The position numbers and the translations under genes are program-made. 28,183 nucleotides of DNA from CAZOVK01 sp964583165 (GTDB lineage: Bacteria; Bacillota; Clostridia; Lachnospirales; WRAX01), in assembly GCA_964583165.1 (NCBI GenBank), contig CAZOVK010000027.1, positions 1 to 28,183 on the forward strand, written 5' to 3'. Of this stretch, positions 1-7,298 are shown one piece after another (position 1 is the stretch's first letter; each line of letters starts with the position of its first letter). The notes under the pieces were generated by a model. The model worked only from the letters and a program-made list of their open reading frames with translations. It did no database searches and was not told the origin of the DNA.

Positions 1-1
1 C

Positions 2-1072
2 GGCACGGCTCACTGGCGCGACGAGAGCACACTCGTTGTAGACACGGCGGGTATAAGAAAACACGAAACCACTTTTGATTTAGTCAAACGTATGCGCGCG
101 TCATTTCTCATCATGGGGCCGCTTCTCGCGTTGTACGGAAGCGCTAAGATACCGCTACCGGGCGGTTGTCAGATAGGCACGCGCCCTGTTGACCTGCACT
201 TAAAGGGTTTTTCAGCCCTCGGCGCAAGCGTCAACACCGAACACGGCATTGTTACGGCCGACACAGACAAACTTATAGGCACCACCATATATCTAGACTT
301 CCCGTCAGTGGGCGCGACAGAAAACATTATGATGGCGGCTTGTTTGGCAGAGGGCACTACGGTTATACAGAACTGCGCCGCCGAACCGGAAGTCGTTGAC
401 CTCGCGAACTTCCTGAATGCCTTGGGCGCTCAAATCCGCGGCACGGGTACCGACACTATACGTATTCACGGCGTAACGAGCCTAAAAGGCGTTGAATACG
501 CGATAATCCCCGACCGAATCGAAGCCGGCACGTTCATGGCGGCGGCGGCGGCCACACACGGGGATATTCTCATATCGAATGTTGTCAGCGACCATTTGAA
601 GCCCGTTATAGCCAAGCTCAAAGAAGCGGGCGTTACGATTGAGCAACAAACCAGTTGTTTGCGCGTTGACGCAAGGGGCGACCTAAAGCCGATGGACATA
701 AAGACTATGCCCTACCCGGGCTTCCCGACCGACATGCAACCGCAGTTTTTAAGCCTTCTCTGTAACATACCGGGCACGAGTATTGCGACAGAAACGGTCT
801 TTGAAAACCGCTTCATGCACGTGGCGGAGCTTTGCCGCATGGGCGCGGACATTAAGATTGAAGGCCGTAGCGCCATAATCGAGGGCGTACCGCGCTTGAC
901 AGCCACAGGTGTTAAAAGCACCGACCTAAGAGCGGGCGCGGCGCTCGTCATAGCGGGGTTAGTCGCGCGCGGTGATACGGTTATTGAGGAGATTTCTCAT
1001 ATAATGCGGGGTTATGTGGGTATCGAAAAGAAATTCGCGAAGTTGGGGGCTAGAATTGAGATTCGGGAGTAA
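2..1072 (+). CDS. murA: UDP-N-acetylglucosamine 1-carboxyvinyltransferase, 5' end cut by the window
   Basis: MurA transfers enolpyruvate from PEP to UDP-GlcNAc, the first committed step of peptidoglycan synthesis, in the cytoplasm. The reading frame is open from base 2, so the gene begins outside the window and the ATG at base 92 is internal: MurA-like residues precede it (DTAGIRKHETTFDLVKRMRA). The PEP-binding cysteine of the family is present in PGGCQIGTRPVDLHLKG (Cys codon 167-169). Also present are the FPTDMQ motif with the catalytic Asp and the C-terminal HIMRGY-IEKK segment. About 356 of the usual 420 or so residues are visible. The following DUF1801 gene starts 5 bases after the stop, so the two are probably co-transcribed. 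Firmicutes often carry two murA paralogues; which one this is cannot be told here. Confidence 0.96.
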   Translation, partial: GTAHWRDESTLVVDTAGIRKHETTFDLVKRMRASFLIMGPLLALYGSAKIPLPGGCQIGTRPVDLHLKGFSALGASVNTEHGIVTADTDKLIGTTIYLDFPSVGATENIMMAACLAEGTTVIQNCAAEPEVVDLANFLNALGAQIRGTGTDTIRIHGVTSLKGVEYAIIPDRIEAGTFMAAAAATHGDILISNVVSDHLKPVIAKLKEAGVTIEQQTSCLRVDARGDLKPMDIKTMPYPGFPTDMQPQFLSLLCNIPGTSIATETVFENRFMHVAELCRMGADIKIEGRSAIIEGVPRLTATGVKSTDLRAGAALVIAGLVARGDTVIEEISHIMRGYVGIEKKFAKLGARIEIRE

Positions 1073-1077
1073 AGCGA

Positions 1078-1428
1078 ATGAATGACGTTGAAGCCTACCT
1101 AACCGCTTGCACACCCGAACGCAAGGAGAAACTAACCGCAGTGATTAGGTATATACGCGAAAACTACCCCGAATATGAGGAAAGCTGTTACTTTGCGCGA
1201 CAAACGCGCTTTCCTATGTTCAAAGACCCCAACTCAGCGAATTATGTCGCTGTTGCGAGCATGAAAGCCTACATCTCCATACATTTTGGGCGTCATGATT
1301 GCGCTAAGATTGTCGCCGAAGCCGACAAACGCATTAAGACAGGCGTTGGTTGCGCTAAGATTCCCGACAAAGTGGATTTTCCTATATCGGTCATAGAAAA
1401 GGCCATCGATACTTGCTTTCGGATATAA
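1078..1428 (+). CDS. DUF1801 family protein
   Basis: A small soluble protein of 116 residues. The segment PEYEESCYFARQTRFPMFKD, the hydrophobic strand YVAVASMKAYISIHF and the C-terminal IPDKVDFPISVIEKAI resemble the DUF1801 (YdhG-like) fold, which has been linked to iron-chaperone-like proteins in some bacteria but has no settled function. A Shine-Dalgarno-like GGGAG precedes the ATG by about 9 bases. The gene lies 5 bases downstream of murA and its stop codon is the first part of a terminator stem, so it is the last gene of that unit. Family assignment rests on recalled motif pattern only; the biochemical role is unknown. Confidence 0.75.
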   Translation: MNDVEAYLTACTPERKEKLTAVIRYIRENYPEYEESCYFARQTRFPMFKDPNSANYVAVASMKAYISIHFGRHDCAKIVAEADKRIKTGVGCAKIPDKVDFPISVIEKAIDTCFRI

Positions 1429-1464
1429 AGAAAATGCGGCGAACCAATCTGCCGCATTTTCTTT
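1427..1464. terminator. bidirectional Rho-independent terminator
   Basis: A perfect 14-bp inverted repeat (AAAGAAAATGCGGC at 1427-1440, matching GCCGCATTTTCTTT at 1451-1464) surrounds a 10-base loop. The A/T ends give a U tract on both strands. It sits between the convergent murA/DUF1801 unit and the SLH-domain gene and can serve both. Confidence 0.9.
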
Positions 1465-1468
1465 GTTG

Positions 1469-3052
1469 TTACCGTGACGCCCTATAATCCCCTAAGTCGG
1501 TCTGCACATCAAGCGTGACATCAACGCCGATAAGCTCGTTCTCATTGATAATAATGCCTGTTTTGTTAAGCACATCATAACCGTCTGCCGATACAACCAA
1601 TGTATATGTTCCCGGGGGTATGAAGTCCATCACAAACTCATTGGGCTTATCGTCTGTCGCAAAAGCGGCCGTATGCGCATAAGTTGTAGTGCCGGACTTT
1701 AGCTTAACCGAAATGACCTTCGATTTCGTGTTTTCACGCAGGGTCACATACCCTCGAACTGTCGAGTTACCCTCGGGGATTCTCGTCAGCGTAATCGCGC
1801 GTTCCAATGTGTCTGATGAAAAGTCGGTCGGTAAGCTCTCGGTGTGGTCGATAAACCCGACCTTTGACACACTTAATGTGATTGTGCCGTTATCCGCGCT
1901 TACATTTTGAAAGTTAAACACGCCATTTGCCGTCGTGCGCTGAGTCAGTGTCTTTCCGCTCGCTTGTGTGAGCGTAACAAGCGCGTGGCGTAATGCGCTG
2001 TCATCAGACTTTACGGTACCCGACAAACGTGTATATTTGCTGAGGGGCTTGGGGCTTTCTATCGCTCTGGCTTCGGCGGCTCTTTGTTTAGGTGGCTCAA
2101 GCGTTGTGCTTTCGCTGTCGCGTGAATCGTCTGAATCGCGCTGTTGAATCGAATGATGAACATAAATGGTTTTATAACTATAACCCTTTACATCATAGTC
2201 CATTTCGTTGGCAAGCGACACGAACGCGTTCTGTTCGGCTTCGATGCGCTCAACCTTGCCACGTATCTCGGCCGATGCGCCCGACAACACCCGAATCTCA
2301 TTTATACTCACGCTGTCATCAGCATTAAACGTGCTCTGACCGCATAGAAATGTTACGCCGCCCGCTGTTGAGCGCCCCGCCATAACAAGGTTCGCCCCAC
2401 CGCGCAGAATCACTCGCCCGCGCACCTTTGTGTTGTAAAGCGTTACCGTCTGACCGCTCACGGCCTCCGTGATAACCAAATCACCGTCCACTTGGGCGTC
2501 ACGTATGTCAGCCGCGCCGACAACAAGCGCACAACCGTCGACATGACCCGTGGCGTTGGTTACGGCTATGCCCCTGATATGGCTGTCAAGCCATAGGGCG
2601 GCCTCGGCTCGTGAGATTACGCCCGTGTTGGCCGATTTGCTCTCTTTGCCGCATAGGGCGTTACCGAACACGTTGATAAACGTCTGCCATAATACGGGCT
2701 CGTTGGGGTTTAACTTACCCTCCCACGGTAATAAACCATACTCCGCGCAAGCCGCTGCATCCGCGCAAAACCAATCGGCGGGGCTAACGTCAGCAAAACG
2801 GCTCAAACCCGTCGGGCGAAGCCTAAACACTCGCGCCACCAGCGCCGACAGCTCGGCGCGCGTGAGCGGCTCGTTTGGCTCGAAATGTATGCCGTCAACA
2901 CCGAACAAAACGCCCATCTCCGCCCATTTCTCTATCTGTTCGCGGTATGGTGAATCACCCAAATCATTAAATCTTTCAGCCCTGACGGTCTGCGGGAATG
3001 TAAGCAGTATAACCAATGCAACTAAAATCGGTATCTTCTTTGTCAGTTTCAT
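1469..3052 (-). CDS. secreted S-layer-homology protein with carboxypeptidase-regulatory-like domains
   Basis: A 527-residue exported protein. Residues 1-25 are a Sec signal peptide (KK, then a hydrophobic core, VRA-ER cleavage). An SLH motif follows at about 28-80 (FNDLGDSPYREQIEKWAEMG; NEPLTRAELSALVARVF). A second, weaker one is at about 85-145 (FADVSPADWF), and only a remnant of a third (VISRAEAALWL). Residues 175-300 are a repetitive beta-rich stretch (DGDLVITEAVSGQTVTLYNTKV) like that seen between SLH and other modules in clostridial wall proteins. A polar linker follows. Two carboxypeptidase-regulatory-like Ig domains come last (about 340-420 and 430-520, the second with FIPPGTYTLVVSADGYDV). 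SLH domains normally bind wall polymers, so a surface role is likely. The start is supported by GGAGG 8 bases upstream. No catalytic domain is visible. Confidence 0.88.
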   Translation of the reverse strand: MKLTKKIPILVALVILLTFPQTVRAERFNDLGDSPYREQIEKWAEMGVLFGVDGIHFEPNEPLTRAELSALVARVFRLRPTGLSRFADVSPADWFCADAAACAEYGLLPWEGKLNPNEPVLWQTFINVFGNALCGKESKSANTGVISRAEAALWLDSHIRGIAVTNATGHVDGCALVVGAADIRDAQVDGDLVITEAVSGQTVTLYNTKVRGRVILRGGANLVMAGRSTAGGVTFLCGQSTFNADDSVSINEIRVLSGASAEIRGKVERIEAEQNAFVSLANEMDYDVKGYSYKTIYVHHSIQQRDSDDSRDSESTTLEPPKQRAAEARAIESPKPLSKYTRLSGTVKSDDSALRHALVTLTQASGKTLTQRTTANGVFNFQNVSADNGTITLSVSKVGFIDHTESLPTDFSSDTLERAITLTRIPEGNSTVRGYVTLRENTKSKVISVKLKSGTTTYAHTAAFATDDKPNEFVMDFIPPGTYTLVVSADGYDVLNKTGIIINENELIGVDVTLDVQTDLGDYRASR

Positions 3053-3160
3053 ATATAACCTCCAAGACGTCTAGCTTTTTCCTAGTATTTCCCCAAAATG
3101 TAACATTATGCGCGACATCTCAGTAGCAAAACCCAAACTACACTGGCCGACTTTAACCCT

Positions 3161-3178
3161 CGTCGGCTTCGGCCGACG
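3161..3178 (+). other. stable hairpin with UUCG tetraloop
   Basis: CGTCGGC, TTCG, GCCGACG form a 7-bp stem closed by C(UUCG)G, the very stable tetraloop, if transcribed on the plus strand. No T tract follows, so it is not a standard terminator. It lies between the divergent SLH gene and the promoter at 3219. Its role is unknown. Confidence 0.5.
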
Positions 3179-3218
3179 CAATATGGCAGTCTTTAGGGCA
3201 TGGCAACAGTATTGTAAC

Positions 3219-3247
3219 TTGACAAACTAGGCGCATAAGTCTAAAAT
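3219..3247 (+). promoter_or_regulatory. sigma-A promoter of the VirD4-like module
   Basis: TTGACA at 3219-3224 (perfect -35), a 17-base spacer and TAAAAT at 3242-3247 (-10, one mismatch). The predicted start near 3254 leaves a leader of about 50 bases before the first gene of the unit (ATG 3306). Confidence 0.8.
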
Positions 3248-3305
3248 GTATTTCCAGACATAGGGACTACTTAAACGTATGGTATACGGAGGGAGGTACG
3301 CGGAC

Positions 3306-3761
3306 ATGGAGCAACAAGAGTGTGAAGGTTTTTCGCCACACATCAAGCGAATTTCAGAAATATTGAACACAGTGAGTTTTAGCGATTTATGCCAGAAAAT
3401 CGTTGTTTATGAAGATAACAACCAAATAACCATTCATCCGCGTTACGCGCTTCACGACCCCGACAAGGCCAACGGACGTTACACGAATGACGACAACCAA
3501 TTTACGCTGACGATTCTCGAACACGACGGCGAGGTCATTATAACCGATAACGGATGGACGCGCGAGTATATGAAGAAATATTTTGACGTAGCGTCACCCG
3601 ATATGCGCGAGCTGATAAAACGTACTGCCGAACACTATGGCGTCAGCACGCGCGATAAAAGGATAACCATACGCGTAAAGAATGAAGAACAAATAATGTA
3701 TGCCATATTTAGGATTTTGTACTGCATAAACTTTTTAGAAGTCTTACGGGTAATGAGCTGA
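3306..3761 (+). CDS. DUF1828-like protein, first gene of the VirD4-like module
   Basis: A 151-residue soluble protein. The segment FTLTILEHDGEVIITDNGWTR, followed by a run resembling SPDMRELIKRTAEHYGV and a C-terminal helix (EEQIMYAIFRILYCINFLEV), resembles the DUF1828 pattern, in which a central strand ends in a (T)D(D/N)G turn. DUF1828 has no established function; related genes occur near mobile or defence genes. An in-frame ATG exists at 3279, but GGAGGGAGG lies at 3287-3296, only 9 bases before the ATG at 3306, so the later start is chosen. It is the first gene after the promoter at 3219; the next gene begins 24 bases after its stop. Assignment to DUF1828 is by pattern memory and moderately uncertain. 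Confidence 0.65.
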   Translation: MEQQECEGFSPHIKRISEILNTVSFSDLCQKIVVYEDNNQITIHPRYALHDPDKANGRYTNDDNQFTLTILEHDGEVIITDNGWTREYMKKYFDVASPDMRELIKRTAEHYGVSTRDKRITIRVKNEEQIMYAIFRILYCINFLEVLRVMS

Positions 3762-3785
3762 TGGAAAGGATTGGAAGGTGAGTAT

Positions 3786-4676
3786 ATGAACGCGCTTTTT
3801 TCTGAACGCGCTAAGAGTTATTATGACAGTATCGTGAACCACAAGGCCGCGGAGGGTATAAGAGGCGTGCTGGACCGCTGGAGCCGCTTTGCCGCCAACA
3901 AGGCGAAGCTTGGCAATTCCATTCCGATAGTTATACCCGACATGCTCTGGGCTTCACGCGCGGGCGGTTGCCTTGGGCTTGCGCGTATGGTAGCCGACTA
4001 TTTAGCCAGCGCCCAGATTATGGAATTTCATGGTGATGTGAGGGTGTTTGAGTTCAAACTCCACTATATGACCGAGGCTCATTACTTCACGGAGTTGCCG
4101 CGATTGACAGAAGCTGTCGCCCACGCGGCGGGTTTTCGCGCCGAGTATAAGGGCGTTATACTTTTAGATATAGACGAATGGCGGAATCACCTAACCGAGC
4201 CCCATTTTTTGAGCCTAATCAACTATGTGACTTCAAACGCCGATAACTGGCTCTTGATTTTTACCATAGGCACGGACAAAGAGGAAGAAGTCACGGCTGT
4301 AGAGGGCTTCCTCTCGCTTTATATGCGAATTGAGAAGGTTATTTTACGTTTCCCGAGGTCAGAAGAAATTTTAGAAATGCTGGCGAAACAGCTAAACGCC
4401 TATGGTTTTGAGTTATCACAGAACGCGCGCACCCTTTTGCATGAGAGCATAGAAGCCCTTTCGTCAAGCCGTTTCTTTGATAATCCACAAAGCATCAAGT
4501 TGTTCGCGACAGATATTATATATAGCGTCATGGCTTCTGACAATTGTGATATCTTAATCAGTGGCGCTGAGTTAGCGGGCTTCACGCGTGATTCAGCGTA
4601 TGTGGCGCGTTTGCGCGAGAACACCGAGCGTCGCCGCCAAATCGGTTTCTTTAACGGAAGCGAGGCGCAAAAATGA
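3786..4676 (+). CDS. AAA-like protein with degenerate P-loop, module gene 2
   Basis: A 296-residue soluble protein that I do not recognise as a named family. After a helical N-terminus it has the strand-loop-helix IPIVIPDMLWASRAGGCLGLARMVADYL (here cut into two: IPIVIPDMLW and SRAGGCLGLAR at about 57-67). This lies where CbxX/SpoVK-like AAA proteins carry the Walker A loop. The loop has no GK[ST]; instead of glycine-lysine-threonine it reads GCLGLAR. A later hydrophobic strand ending in acidic residues (GVILLDIDEW, about 123-132) looks like Walker B. This suggests an AAA fold that has lost nucleotide binding, which is inference. The ATG at 3786 has AGGTGAG just upstream; a TTG at 3771 is less likely. 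The stop overlaps the next start (ATGA), so translation is probably coupled to the VirD4-like gene. Confidence 0.7.
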   Translation: MNALFSERAKSYYDSIVNHKAAEGIRGVLDRWSRFAANKAKLGNSIPIVIPDMLWASRAGGCLGLARMVADYLASAQIMEFHGDVRVFEFKLHYMTEAHYFTELPRLTEAVAHAAGFRAEYKGVILLDIDEWRNHLTEPHFLSLINYVTSNADNWLLIFTIGTDKEEEVTAVEGFLSLYMRIEKVILRFPRSEEILEMLAKQLNAYGFELSQNARTLLHESIEALSSSRFFDNPQSIKLFATDIIYSVMASDNCDILISGAELAGFTRDSAYVARLRENTERRRQIGFFNGSEAQK

Positions 4677-6241
4677 GCATGGACAGCTACAAATATGACC
4701 GATACACGGCCAGCCGCCAAGAAACCCGCTGGGCCACCGTATCGGAGATACAAGAATCAAAATCTACGGTTAAACTTGACATATCGCGGGGCTTATACCC
4801 GGGCGCGGGGTTACCCGTTCTATCAGACGGAACAACCATCTACGCCGACAACTCAGACACTCATAGCCTGATTTTCGGCGCGACAGGCAGTAAGAAAACG
4901 CGCCTGTTTTGTATGCCCATGCTCAAAATGTTCGCTATGGCGGGGGAAAGCTTTATAGCGACAGACCCAAAGGGCGAACTCTACGACAAAACGAGCGGGT
5001 TGGTAAGGGCGCAGGGCTACAAAACGGTTGTCCTCAACTTTCGCGACCTAGAGTTAAGCGACTTCTGGAATCCGCTCAAAATCCCGTATGAGCTCTATCA
5101 CAGCGGGCAGACAGAAGCGGCTATAAGCCTTTTAGACGACTTGGTTCAAGCGCTGTCAGCGCCCCAACGCGAGAGCAGTAAAGACATCTACTGGCCGCTT
5201 CTGGGCGCGTCACTCGCGCTCGCACATCTGCTTTTCTTCATAGAAACGGCAAAAGCCGACGAAGCGAATATCTTTAACTTCGCCCAATTCTGTGTCACTC
5301 AAGCTTCACCCGAAGAGGTCAAAGAGCTGTGTGACTTGACTTACCCGGGTTCTATAGCCGCCACCAATTATAAGGGTATTCTCTCGAACGCCGAGGCAAA
5401 GGCGACATTCGGTAATGTGGTCAGCGTTGTGGCGAACATGGTGAACCCATTCATCACACGCCGCAACCTCTGCCAAGTGCTCTCTGAATCGAGTTTTGAC
5501 ATAAGAAACGTGGGGCGTGAAAAAACCGCCATTTACATCATAGTACCCGACGAGAAAACGACTCTACACTTCCTCGTCACAACCTTCATCAAACAAATCT
5601 ATGAAATTCTCATAGGTGAGGCTCAAAAAGAAGCGCGTGGTATTCTCCCCGTGCGCGTCAACTTCATGCTCGACGAATTTTGCAATATACCGACTGTGCC
5701 GGACATGCCCGCCATGATAAGCGCGGCACGTTCGCGCAACATGCGCTTCTTTCTAGCCGTTCAAGGCATTCACCAACTGCGTGATAAGTATGGTAACAGC
5801 GCGGACACTATAAAGGGCAATTGTGATAACTGGGTGTTTTTAACAAGCAAGGAGTATGATTTGTTGCGCGAGATAACCCAACTTTGCGGCTCTGTGACAT
5901 ACATCGAAAGAACTGGCGGTATGGCAACGCGCCCGCTCATTAGCATATCAGAGCTTCAAAGGCTCAACAAAGAGCGCGGCGAAGCGCTTATTATGCACGG
6001 GCGACACTACCCGCTTATCACCGAACTGGCAGATATTGACGCTTACACCTTCCCACACCATGAGCGCGTAGAACTGATTCGGCGCGAGTTACCCGAAATT
6101 GTCTATTATGACTTAGACGAAATCAAAGAAGACATACGAAGCGAGCGCGTGCCCGTGCCGTTTTCACGCGAGGTTGAGGGGTACGAACGGTTCTTCTCAC
6201 ACCTGCCCAAGCGCGATTATTCTGACTATTTTGATTGGTAG
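4673..6241 (+). CDS. soluble VirD4/TraG-type ATPase without membrane anchor, module gene 3
   Basis: A 522-residue protein of the type IV coupling-protein superfamily. These are hexameric ATPases that pump DNA or protein substrates in conjugation. Visible motifs are the Walker A region FGATGSKKTRL (69-76), the post-loop ESFIATDPKGELYDKT (about 92-107), and Walker B FMLDEFCNIP (331-340). After these come PAMISAARSRNMRFFLAVQG and IKGNCDNWVFLTSKE, typical of TraG/VirD4. The N-terminus has no transmembrane segment, unlike classical VirD4, so the protein should be cytosolic unless the small membrane protein encoded next recruits it. The Walker A glycine before the lysine is replaced by lysine (GSKKT instead of GSGKT). 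GAGG lies 7 bases before the ATG. No relaxase, VirB4 or channel gene is near, so ordinary conjugation is not supported. Confidence 0.88.
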   Translation: MSMDSYKYDRYTASRQETRWATVSEIQESKSTVKLDISRGLYPGAGLPVLSDGTTIYADNSDTHSLIFGATGSKKTRLFCMPMLKMFAMAGESFIATDPKGELYDKTSGLVRAQGYKTVVLNFRDLELSDFWNPLKIPYELYHSGQTEAAISLLDDLVQALSAPQRESSKDIYWPLLGASLALAHLLFFIETAKADEANIFNFAQFCVTQASPEEVKELCDLTYPGSIAATNYKGILSNAEAKATFGNVVSVVANMVNPFITRRNLCQVLSESSFDIRNVGREKTAIYIIVPDEKTTLHFLVTTFIKQIYEILIGEAQKEARGILPVRVNFMLDEFCNIPTVPDMPAMISAARSRNMRFFLAVQGIHQLRDKYGNSADTIKGNCDNWVFLTSKEYDLLREITQLCGSVTYIERTGGMATRPLISISELQRLNKERGEALIMHGRHYPLITELADIDAYTFPHHERVELIRRELPEIVYYDLDEIKEDIRSERVPVPFSREVEGYERFFSHLPKRDYSDYFDW

Positions 6242-6254
6242 AAGGGGCGAATCA

Positions 6255-6725
6255 TTGAAACAATCGATAAAGCTCTATAATGTGTTGTTCCCGATTTGGA
6301 TTATATGGATATTCCCCATTACATGGATTGTCATAATACCGGGGAATCTCGCCATTGACATCATAGTTATGATTCTGGCTATGAAGTTTATGAACTTGCC
6401 CAACAAAGGGGCGAATTTGAAGGTATCGTTTTTGCCCGTCTGGCTCATAGGCTTTCTTGCCGACATTATCGGCACGGTGTTTATGTTTCTGGGCACCATG
6501 AGCTTTGCCCCTGACATATCTTGGAACCCGTTCGCAGATGGATTAGCGCTTCTTTGGGTACTTGTGTGTGTCGGCATATCGGGGTTTATGATTTATTTTC
6601 TCAATTACAGGATAAGTTTTAAGAGAACGTCTTTAGACGACACTCAAAAAAAGAAACTCGCGCTGGCACTTGCGATTTTCACCGCACCATATCTGTTTCT
6701 CTTGCCGACTAATCTGTTTTACTAA
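6255..6725 (+). CDS. small multi-pass membrane protein, module gene 4
   Basis: A 156-residue very hydrophobic protein with about five predicted transmembrane segments: LFPIWIIWIFPITWIVII near the N-terminus, one around LAIDIIVMILAM, WLIGFLADIIGTVFMFLG, LALLWVLVCVGISGFMIYFL, and a C-terminal LALAIFTAPYLFLL. A TTG start at 6255 is chosen because GAAGGGG lies 8 bases upstream. A longer frame from 6174 would overlap the VirD4-like gene and lacks such a site. The gene begins 13 bases after the stop of the ATPase gene and is followed directly by a terminator, so it closes the operon. The protein could supply the membrane anchor that the ATPase lacks; that is inference. No family is recognised. Confidence 0.72.
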   Translation: MKQSIKLYNVLFPIWIIWIFPITWIVIIPGNLAIDIIVMILAMKFMNLPNKGANLKVSFLPVWLIGFLADIIGTVFMFLGTMSFAPDISWNPFADGLALLWVLVCVGISGFMIYFLNYRISFKRTSLDDTQKKKLALALAIFTAPYLFLLPTNLFY

Positions 6726-6726
6726 T

Positions 6727-6757
6727 AAAAGAGGGGCTAGATTCTGCCCCTTTTTTT
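6727..6757. terminator. bidirectional Rho-independent terminator
   Basis: AAAAGAGGGGC, an 8-base loop, then GCCCC and a run of seven T. The stem (GAGGGGC with GCCCCTT) has an A tract on the 5' side and a T tract on the 3' side. It ends the four-gene module and overlaps the stop region of the convergent gene at 6737. Confidence 0.85.
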
Positions 6758-7240
6758 CGTCTTGTTTTCTATCTTGTCGGGTTTCGCCTTGTATTCGGGG
6801 GTTTTCTTAAACTCACGGTATTGTTCTTCACATGACGAAATACGCATGGATATGACTTCATTCTTTTCTGCATCGTGCGGGTTCGGGCTTAGTTGAGATG
6901 AGAGCGCGATGGTTGTGGTCATTTGAAGACGTTCGACTTCTTCCTTCGATTTGCAGGCTTTTAAGCGTTTTTCGTAGGCCTCACGCTCGGCTTCGACTGT
7001 TAAGGCCTTTTGGTACATAACGGGGTTGTGTTCGCGCAATAAACACATCTCTGTCGGGGATAACTTCTTGCCGCGCCGTAGTTTTTCTATGATAGAGCTT
7101 ATGCGCGAATTGATTTGGTCTTGAGGGTTTACCTTTGCGGAAGCGACTAAGTTACCCAAAGGGCTTTTCGTGCTGTCTTTTGTGTTGCGATACCATTTGA
7201 GGAGGCTCGCGCCTACTGTTTGGTTGGGGTTTATATTCAT
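6737..7240 (-). CDS. hypothetical charged helical protein
   Basis: A 167-residue hydrophilic protein, probably mainly helical, with no signal peptide or membrane segment. The central part (LSPTEMCLLREHNPVMYQKA, then EREAYEKRLKACKSKEEVERL) has the regular charge pattern of a helical hairpin or coiled coil. It resembles a hypothetical family I have seen in gut Clostridia, for which no function is known to me. The C-terminus is lysine-rich (ENKTKKRGRI). AGGTG lies 6 bases before the ATG at 7240, so that start is preferred over GTG 7249 or ATG 7246. It lies downstream of recF on the same strand with a 58-base gap and may be read from recF or from its own weak promoter. It converges with the VirD4-like module. 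Confidence 0.7.
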   Translation of the reverse strand: MNINPNQTVGASLLKWYRNTKDSTKSPLGNLVASAKVNPQDQINSRISSIIEKLRRGKKLSPTEMCLLREHNPVMYQKALTVEAEREAYEKRLKACKSKEEVERLQMTTTIALSSQLSPNPHDAEKNEVISMRISSCEEQYREFKKTPEYKAKPDKIENKTKKRGRI

Positions 7241-7298
7241 TTTCATCACCTGCCCAATAAACTTTCTATATAGTTTATCGGCGGGTTTGTTTGTGTGT

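Noticed and set aside
2550..3074. 174-codon open frame on the plus strand, antisense to the SLH gene
   Set aside because: It mirrors a gene with clear domains and a ribosome site; its product has no recognisable motif and it has no promoter or ribosome site of its own.
3219..6757. VirD4-like unit as a conjugative element or prophage
   Set aside because: No relaxase, integrase, VirB4, attachment-site repeats or base-composition shift was seen within the window; parts beyond the window cannot be judged.
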